A DNA stretch of 20,171 nucleotides. Origin: a virus. Shown here piece by piece: positions 15,682 through 20,171 of the stretch; positions within the stretch are counted from its first letter, which is position 1; each line of letters opens with the position of its first letter. The translations under genes were made by a program, and so were the position numbers. The stretch lies in IMG/VR virus record IMGVR_UViG_3300031884_000170, positions 1 through 20,171 of that record; one strand, written 5' to 3'. A model generated the notes under the pieces. It searched no databases. It saw nothing but the letters and a program-made list of their open reading frames with translations, and was not told where the DNA came from.

Positions 15682-17796
15682 TTACCAGTTGTTTGCGCTC
15701 CAGCCACTGCGGCGGGGCTGCGGCTGTTGTTGCTTCACGATGGGTCGGGCGGGTCGTACAGGCGTTTGCACAACGGCTTCGGGCTCACCAGGCCCCGGGT
15801 TATCCGTTCCCTCTTTCGGGCTGTCGCCAGCCCCGGCTTCGCTGAGGGGTATTTCTTCAGTGACTTGCTTCGCCGAGCTGGGCAGCTGCGCACGCTGGAT
15901 GGCATCGCCAAACAGTGCCGGCTGGTTAATGGCTTCCTCCTCCACCTCCCAGCGCTCAGTCCGCCACAGATTGATCTTCAGACTGCGGGCAGCGTGCAGC
16001 GCATAGACCTCGCAGTCCAGCGCCTCATTGCGCCGGCCCGATTTGCATTGCCACACCAAGCGACCGCGCACGCTCTTGTGCGGAACCTTGACCTCGGCCG
16101 TGACCTGGTCGTAATAGTCGGGGCGCACTGTGCGCATCCAGTGCATGCGGCCAGGGCCATTGCCATCCAGCTTGATGCGGCCACCCTGCGCATCCACGCC
16201 CAGGATCAGATCCTTTGCGACTTGCGTGCCCACCATGTACGGGCGGATGCCCGAGGGGTGCGGTTTGTGGCGGCCATTGGTGTCAATGCTGATCTTCGGC
16301 GCGCTGAAGACATCCTTGCCGACGTCCGTAGATCTGCCCTTGATCGCCATGAACTGGCGGTTCAGACGGCGGCGCACATAGCTGTAGACCGCGTCCTGCG
16401 TCTGACCGTCCGAGCTGTCGATGCTGACCGCGCGAATGCGCAACATGGCGCCGCTCGCATGCGGGAAGCCACCGGCCAGCAGCTGGTCCAGATCCCACCA
16501 GGCGCCCGACTGCTGCTCATTCAGCGCGCCGTCGTCGTCCCAGTGAACCATCATCGTGCGGCCGGGGATCTCACCCCACCACACCAGCCAACTTTCTTCT
16601 CCACGGCCCCATGCCCTGATCACAATGGCCAGGCGGTCGTGCTGCACGTCCACGCCGGCCGTTAGAACGACTCCACCCCATGGCACGGTTAGCTCCGCAT
16701 ATTCCTTGGCACGGGCCCGCAGCTTGTCGGCATCCGGCACCGTGCTCTGGTACGCATAAGCCAGGCCCTCGGTGTTGTTGCGGAAGCTGCGCAGCTTCGT
16801 GTCGTCACCCTGCGCCATTGCATGCTGGGCGGTCAGGTGCTTCTCCACCAGGCGGGCCAGCAGCGAGCCGGGGAACGGGCTGTACAGCTCATTGATGTAG
16901 AACCCTGCAATGCCGTGGAACGCGGCCGAGGCCTTCCATACCCCCAGGCGCACAGCACGGGTCTTCTCGGCATCGGTCCAGAGGCTGCCGCAATGGGGGC
17001 AGCAGTACCGGGCCGACTCCGGCACCGAGTCGCCAAACACCTCATGCGACTGAGCGGCGTCGTGCGTCCAGCGCACGTTCTCCCAGGACAGCACCTGCAG
17101 CTCGTTGCATGATGGGCAAGGCACCCAGAACTGGCGCTGGTCACTGCTCTTGTAGGCCGCGTCGATCCGGCTGAAGCCTTCGATCGTGGGCGTGCCGCCG
17201 AAGATCACTTTGCGCCTGGTGTATGACTTGGTCCGCTCCTCCAGGAGCGTGATCGTGTCGCCCTGGTCCTTCACGTTCGTGTTGCAATCGTCCGGCTCTT
17301 CGATGGCCACCACAGGAGCGGGTGTGGATTTCACTGAGCTGGGGCTGTTGGAGCCCACCAGCTTGAGGAAGCCGCCGGGAAAGCTCTTGAAGTCCCAGCG
17401 GTTGTCGCGGTCACGCACTTTATGGATGGGGATGCGCGTCGCCAGCCGGGGCGTGACCTCCACCATTGGGGTCAACTTCTCGTCATTGAACTGCTTGGCC
17501 GCCTCGGTCTTGGCGAACATGATGATCATCGGCACGGGGTCGATGTCAACGCGCCGCCCGATGTAGTTCAGCAACACGCCGTCGGTCCAGGCTACCTGCG
17601 CCGACTTGCGGCAGATCACCTTGAAAACTTTGGGATCGTCCAGCGCCTCGTGGATGCCGGCCACCCATGGGGTGATGTTGGGGTTATAAATTCCCGGCTT
17701 AGCCGAGGCCTTGCTCGACATCCGCCTGTGCTGCTTGGCCCAGTCCGTGGTCGACAGCTTCTCTTGCGGGGCGAGCACCTTCACCAACCGGCGCAC
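15682..17796 (-). CDS. terminase large subunit, GpA family
   Basis: About 704 residues (lambda A has 641). It packages DNA: an ATPase pulls the genome and a nuclease cuts it. Counting from an upstream ATG at 17889: a Walker A-like RKSAQVAWTDG (94-104), Walker B-like VVAIEEPD (193-200), a four-Cys zinc-like group C258/C261 and C297/C300, and nuclease acidic residues in GVDVQHD (D414), SIDSSDG (D491) and DCEVYALHA (D625). The family start VLAPQEKLSTTDWAKQHRRM follows. The ATG at 17889 gives 31 residues that are alternate-frame translation of terminase small and has no ribosome site, so a GTG at 17796 or 17781 is more likely. The exact start is uncertain. It ends in a Pro/Gln-rich tail. Confidence 0.94.
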   Translation of the reverse strand: MRRLVKVLAPQEKLSTTDWAKQHRRMSSKASAKPGIYNPNITPWVAGIHEALDDPKVFKVICRKSAQVAWTDGVLLNYIGRRVDIDPVPMIIMFAKTEAAKQFNDEKLTPMVEVTPRLATRIPIHKVRDRDNRWDFKSFPGGFLKLVGSNSPSSVKSTPAPVVAIEEPDDCNTNVKDQGDTITLLEERTKSYTRRKVIFGGTPTIEGFSRIDAAYKSSDQRQFWVPCPSCNELQVLSWENVRWTHDAAQSHEVFGDSVPESARYCCPHCGSLWTDAEKTRAVRLGVWKASAAFHGIAGFYINELYSPFPGSLLARLVEKHLTAQHAMAQGDDTKLRSFRNNTEGLAYAYQSTVPDADKLRARAKEYAELTVPWGGVVLTAGVDVQHDRLAIVIRAWGRGEESWLVWWGEIPGRTMMVHWDDDGALNEQQSGAWWDLDQLLAGGFPHASGAMLRIRAVSIDSSDGQTQDAVYSYVRRRLNRQFMAIKGRSTDVGKDVFSAPKISIDTNGRHKPHPSGIRPYMVGTQVAKDLILGVDAQGGRIKLDGNGPGRMHWMRTVRPDYYDQVTAEVKVPHKSVRGRLVWQCKSGRRNEALDCEVYALHAARSLKINLWRTERWEVEEEAINQPALFGDAIQRAQLPSSAKQVTEEIPLSEAGAGDSPKEGTDNPGPGEPEAVVQTPVRPARPIVKQQQPQPRRSGWSANNW

Positions 17797-18256
17797 CAGG
17801 GCCGCGCAGCTCGGGGTCGTATCGAGCAAGTTGGGATAGGGTGTCACGAATATGTTCTTCCACCAGTGCGGCGTCCAGATCGATGCCATACAAGGCGTCG
17901 ATCTCGGTTTTGAGTTTGTCGCCCAGGCTTGTCAGCTCGGTGCGGAAGGCGCCCACCATCTGCTGCAGCATGGGCTCCAGCTGGGCCAGGCTCACCACCT
18001 GGCCTTTCTTCTCGGCCAGCATGAAGAGCTTGAGCTCACGATCCACGCGCTCGGTCTGGGCGCGCTCGCGGGTCAGGTCCATCTCGCCATCGTTGGAGAC
18101 ATGGCCGGCAGCAGCGCCCCGCAGCTTGCGGATGTACGCGACGGTGATGTCGTCCAGGCTGGTGGTCTTCCAGGCAATGCCCAGCTCGGCCATGTGTTGG
18201 CTGACCGCCTGTTGCGACAGGTCGAGGCGTTTGGCGATGTCTTTTTGTGTCGGCAT
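17699..18256 (-). CDS. terminase small subunit, Nu1-like
   Basis: 185 residues (lambda Nu1 has 181), which recognises the packaging site and recruits the large subunit. Residues 1-28 form a helix-turn-helix (MPTQKDIAKRLDLSQQAVSQ) as in Nu1; residues about 58-92 are a charged helix starting MDLTRERAQTERVDRELKLF, and the rest is helical (VGAFRTELTSLGDKLKTEID). The last ~32 residues (after RYDPELR) are Gly/Ala-rich and overlap the large subunit in another frame. They look like read-through of a lost stop rather than conserved protein. The ribosome site is weak (AGGG about 11 bases before ATG). The 107-base gap upstream may hold the packaging site. Confidence 0.83.
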   Translation of the reverse strand: MPTQKDIAKRLDLSQQAVSQHMAELGIAWKTTSLDDITVAYIRKLRGAAAGHVSNDGEMDLTRERAQTERVDRELKLFMLAEKKGQVVSLAQLEPMLQQMVGAFRTELTSLGDKLKTEIDALYGIDLDAALVEEHIRDTLSQLARYDPELRGPGAPVGEGARPAREAVDHGLGQAAQADVEQGLG

Positions 18257-18363
18257 GGAGGCTTGGACCCTACGTTTACAACCCCCTTGCCTTTTCGAAA
18301 ACTAGGCGAATTTCGGGGTCATGGACTGCGCGTTTCCCACGGCCCAGAAGGACCCTGGATTTT
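18257..18363 (-). other. 107-base intergenic gap, candidate packaging (cos/pac) site
   Basis: Noncoding between the Z-like gene and terminase small. It holds a 10-base perfect palindrome TTTTCGAAAA (18292-18301) and two direct copies of GGACCCT (18265-18271 and 18350-18356) about 85 bases apart. The decamer ACTAGGCGAA at 18301-18310 recurs just after the Q-like gene. Lambda cos lies just upstream of Nu1, so this is a reasonable place for the terminase recognition site, but I recognise no known cos sequence. Confidence 0.3.
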
Positions 18364-18957
18364 TCAGCGGCTTAGGTACTCGATCTCATGTGTGAGCCGG
18401 TCCATGAAGGTGGACCTGATCATCTGCTCCATGATCTCTTGTATGCGGTCGGTGGAGTACGAACCACCAACGCTTGGGCCATACAGCTTGCGGATGGGGA
18501 AGTCATGCCAGCCACCGCGCCCGCCCTTCTTGTACTGCTTGGCATGGCGCACGACCGTCTTGCCTGCTGCCTTGTCTTCCACATACACACCTTGGCTACC
18601 GTTACGCAGCTGGCCTATGAATGCGCCCTTGATCAGCTTCTTTGCACCATGCACCTTGACGGTCACGCCTGCCTTGGACTCGCGAGGGCTGAAGAGCATC
18701 AGGCTCTTGACCTTGCGCTTGACCTTGATGCTGGCCACCAGACTGCCACTGCTTGCCTTAAACAAGCTCATGGCCGCTTTAATCTCTGCTGCCGTGTAGT
18801 TGTAGCCCTCATCCCGTATGCTCCTGGAGGCTTCAGTGCGTGCCATCTCAGCGGTGCGGTTCAGTGCGCGGGGTATGGCCTTATCGACCACATCACGCTT
18901 GTAGCTGTCCATGCGGGCCAGCACATCGGCAATGTTTGATTTGACCGAGATAGTCAT
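18364..18957 (-). CDS. minor tail protein Z-like
   Basis: 197 residues (lambda Z has 192). Family features: a basic N-terminal helix with DKAIPRALNRTAEMARTEAS, a basic central part (SIKVKRKVKSLMLFSPRE), KLIKGAFIGQLRNGSQGVYV and a late FPIRKLYGPSVGG motif, followed by a helical end. In lambda, Z helps position the tape measure end and attach the tail to the head. Here it sits upstream of terminase small, while the usual slot between the FII-like and U-like genes is empty. The ATG has no good Shine-Dalgarno sequence and lies only 11 bases after a terminator T-run, so its expression may depend on structure or read-through. Family call is fairly sure; function as in lambda is inferred. Confidence 0.82.
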   Translation of the reverse strand: MTISVKSNIADVLARMDSYKRDVVDKAIPRALNRTAEMARTEASRSIRDEGYNYTAAEIKAAMSLFKASSGSLVASIKVKRKVKSLMLFSPRESKAGVTVKVHGAKKLIKGAFIGQLRNGSQGVYVEDKAAGKTVVRHAKQYKKGGRGGWHDFPIRKLYGPSVGGSYSTDRIQEIMEQMIRSTFMDRLTHEIEYLSR

Positions 18958-18968
18958 TGTGGTGACCC

Positions 18969-19013
18969 AAAAAAGCGGCCTCAGCAGGTGGTGTGGGGGG
19001 ACTGCTGAGGCCG
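18969..19013 (-). terminator. Rho-independent terminator between Q and the late operon
   Basis: On the minus strand a 12-bp perfect stem (CGGCCTCAGCAG at 19013-19002 and CTGCTGAGGCCG at 18987-18976) around a 14-base loop is followed by one C and TTTTTT (18974-18969). This has the form of an intrinsic terminator in the direction of the late genes. It stands where lambda has tR', the target of Q. Confidence 0.85.
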
Positions 19014-19064
19014 GACCGGAGTGTCATCAAACCACTGTTTCATCACCTGTCGTAGTGATTCCAC
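18981..19064 (-). CDS. possible 27-residue leader ORF ending inside the terminator
   Basis: A GTG at 19062-19064, with AGG about 7 bases upstream, opens a 27-codon frame whose product begins MESLRQVMKQWFDDTPVRPQ. Its TGA lies in the second arm of the terminator stem, so translating ribosomes could cover or melt the hairpin. It has no homology I recognise and could be chance in a short gap. An in-frame ATG lies seven codons later. Confidence 0.2.
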   Translation of the reverse strand: MESLRQVMKQWFDDTPVRPQQSPHTTC

Positions 19065-19105
19065 AGCATGCCTGAATTTACCGGAAACGTTTTACTAGGC
19101 GAAAC

Positions 19106-19447
19106 TCATTTCAGTGCTTTTTCATCGCGCCGCGTATAGGCCACCTGTAGGCTGTGCAGCCTTGCATAAAGGGTACGCGTGGACATCTTCAGGATGCGCG
19201 AATGCTCCACCGCCGTGTGCGGCGTGCAGTAGACCTCGAACATGATGGCCTGCTCCTGGACATCCAGGCTGCGCACCCAATCGTCGCAGCGGCTGTCCTC
19301 CAGGCTCTTGATGGGCACGAACGAGGTTCGCACATTGCTGCGGCCCACAGCACCCCATGAGGCGCACAGGCCAGCGCTACCCAGGCCGCGCCCCATTTGC
19401 AGCCAAGTGCCCCACGCATGGAAGCGGCGATCGACCCAGTGAATCAT
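19106..19447 (-). CDS. Q-like phage late antiterminator (small type)
   Basis: 113 residues. It resembles small Q-type antitermination proteins: an N-terminal WVDRRFHAWGTWL, a middle VRSLDVQEQAIMFEVYC, and a helix-turn-helix-like end (about 78-101, VEHSRILKMSTRTLYARLHS). Such proteins load onto RNA polymerase near the late promoter and let it pass terminators. The ATG at 19447 is chosen because it overlaps the upstream stop in an ATGA; a longer frame to 19585 reads as alternate-frame sequence. Being followed at 92 bases by a strong terminator and then the late operon supports the role. The family match is by eye, so a generic DNA-binding protein remains possible. Confidence 0.7.
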   Translation of the reverse strand: MIHWVDRRFHAWGTWLQMGRGLGSAGLCASWGAVGRSNVRTSFVPIKSLEDSRCDDWVRSLDVQEQAIMFEVYCTPHTAVEHSRILKMSTRTLYARLHSLQVAYTRRDEKALK

Positions 19448-19719
19448 GCCTTTGACTCCAGTAGCGGAAAAATGCAGGCGTATGCACAACCGAAAGACAC
19501 CATCGCCCATGCAACATCGCGCTGGACGTCGACCAGGTTGAAGGGAGTTCCCATCACATGACCGGCCTCCATGGCCCAGAAGCAATTGGGCTCACCTGCC
19601 AAACCCCTGCGCACCAGGTGATAGGCCTGATTGCCGATCAGATCAGCCCTGGCCTTGATGGCTTTATAGGTCTCAGGCATGAACTGCTTTATCTGATCCG
19701 TTTTTTGCTGCACTGACAT
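19444..19719 (-). CDS. hypothetical phage protein upstream of Q
   Basis: 91 residues, unrecognised. Starts MSVQQKTDQIKQFMPETYKA and has a helical N-terminus, then a hydrophobic, Cys-containing C-terminus (VAWAMVSFGCAYACIFPLLE) that might be a single membrane segment or a buried helix. AAGGA lies ten bases before the ATG, and the stop overlaps the Q-like start in ATGA, so both are probably translated together. A possible link to lysis or late control is only suggested by position. Confidence 0.65.
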   Translation of the reverse strand: MSVQQKTDQIKQFMPETYKAIKARADLIGNQAYHLVRRGLAGEPNCFWAMEAGHVMGTPFNLVDVQRDVAWAMVSFGCAYACIFPLLESKA

Positions 19720-19977
19720 TTTTGTAGGTCCTTTTTAGCATCGCCGTCCACCCGTCCACTTAAATTCATTGATGTCATCACACACACATATCTCGCTCGC
19801 AAGCGCGCAGGCGGGCGCAGGCCTGCACACATCACATGCGCACATTTGGGGCCGATCACACTGGCTCTGGACAATGCAGCAGCTTCAACCCGGTATTTGT
19901 GGAAATACGACCGTGCTGTGTGCTCCATGCCAAACGGTGGACGTGTGGACGTCTACCGGCCAGCGTGACCGGTTGGG
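19720..19977. other. 258-base stretch without a clear gene
   Basis: I see no supportable gene. It contains a short CA run (19780-19790, plus strand), a 7-bp stem with a 3-base loop at 19956-19972 (one G-T pair, no T-run), and the near-repeat GTGGACGTGTGGACGT. A frame at 19689-19928 on the minus strand lacks a ribosome site and overlaps the next gene. No convincing promoter was found. Confidence 0.5.
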
Positions 19978-20127
19978 CTACGTCATGGGCGCGTGAACCG
20001 ACGTCCCCGCCACCGCGCCACAACACACGCTGCCAATCTTGCGTCCTGTGTGTGTTGTCACGCGGTGCGATTCCTGCGCCATGACCTTTTCGGCGGCACT
20101 GCGCCTTCCCTGGTCAAAATGGTGCAT
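19978..20127 (-). CDS. possible small protein, 49 residues
   Basis: Starts MHHFDQGRRSAAEKVMAQES, basic and polar, with a Cys pair (VCCGAVAG) near the end. AAGGA is about eight bases before the ATG, inside the end of the upstream gene, and the two overlap by 14 bases, as in translational coupling. No family is recognised. The good ribosome site is the main support; codon content alone is not decisive. Confidence 0.4.
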   Translation of the reverse strand: MHHFDQGRRSAAEKVMAQESHRVTTHTGRKIGSVCCGAVAGTSVHAPMT

Positions 20128-20171
20128 CGTCGGCTTCCTTATGGTCAGGGCCCTGTGCGGGGCTGCCATCG
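20114..20171 (-). CDS. ssb: C-terminal end of a probable single-stranded DNA-binding protein (partial)
   Basis: Only the last 18 codons are in the window, reading GSPAQGPDHKEADDAPF and then TGA. A flexible Gly/Pro/Gln-containing linker ending in the acidic tip DDAPF is the signature of bacterial and phage SSB proteins (DDIPF in E. coli), whose tip binds partner enzymes of replication and repair. The OB-fold lies beyond the right edge and cannot be checked. An SSB in the early region, upstream of Q, is common in temperate phages. The call rests on this tail alone. Confidence 0.55.
   Translation of the reverse strand, partial: DGSPAQGPDHKEADDAPF

Noticed and set aside
18331-18343. The 13-base word GGGAAACGCGCAG is shared between the terminase leader and the frameshift site.
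   Set aside because: A few 13-base matches are expected by chance in 20 kb on two strands, and the leader copy is not in a coding frame.
19689-19928. A 79-codon minus-strand frame upstream of the 91-residue gene.
   Set aside because: No Shine-Dalgarno sequence, Arg/Cys-rich composition typical of noncoding frames, and a 31-base overlap with a better supported gene.
19956-19972. Short hairpin near the right edge as a terminator.
   Set aside because: Only seven pairs including one G-T, and no T-run on either side.
1-20171. CRISPR arrays, tRNA genes, insertion sequences, attachment sites and a lysis cassette.
   Set aside because: No spaced repeat array, cloverleaf, transposase, duplicated att core, holin or endolysin was seen; the NlpC/P60 gene is a tail component by context. 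Lysis genes may lie beyond the left edge.

Overview
The window holds the late (structural) gene cluster of a long-tailed, siphovirus-type phage or prophage. All credible genes lie on the minus strand, so the biological order runs from the right edge (base 20171) to the left edge (base 1). Most of it is G+C rich (39 of 60 bases in 13021-13080, for example), genes are packed with many 4-base ATGA stop/start overlaps, and the families resemble those in temperate phages of Burkholderiales such as Comamonadaceae. That host is an inference. No integrase, repressor or host gene is visible, so free phage and prophage cannot be told apart.

Right edge (20171-19106), end of the early region: the last 18 codons of a gene ending in DDAPF, the C-terminal signature of single-stranded DNA-binding proteins; two small genes of unknown function; and a small Q-like antiterminator. 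The Q-like gene is followed by a short leader with a strong Rho-independent terminator (18969-19013) that ends 11 bases before the first late gene, as expected if late expression depends on antitermination.

Packaging and head (18957-10622): a lambda Z-like minor tail protein in an unusual position at the head of the operon, terminase small (Nu1-like) and large (GpA-like) subunits, a head-tail joining protein with a gpW-like C-terminus on a beta-rich N-terminal domain, a lambda-type portal, an HK97-type prohead protease fused to the major capsid protein (with an internal start that could also give free capsid protein), a small unknown protein and an FII-like head-tail connector.

Tail (10622-84): a U-like tail terminator, a 54-residue gene too short for routine ORF calling, the tail tube protein, G and T tail-assembly chaperones joined by a -1 frameshift at GGGAAAC with a downstream 11-bp stem, the tape measure, a tail tip set in the order seen in gene transfer agents (DUF2460 distal tail protein, DUF2163/BR0599 hub with four paired cysteines, NlpC/P60 peptidase, large tip protein with two FN3 domains), and a tail fibre whose C-terminal part is much more A+T rich than its neighbours.

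The genome is a mosaic: lambda-like packaging, connector and tail-assembly genes, an HK97-like capsid and a gene-transfer-agent-like tail tip. The most informative features are the frameshift signal, the internal capsid start, the gpW fusion, the displaced Z gene, the terminator between Q and the late operon, and a beta-rich module shared by the tube and tip proteins. I did not find a wholly new defence or signalling system.
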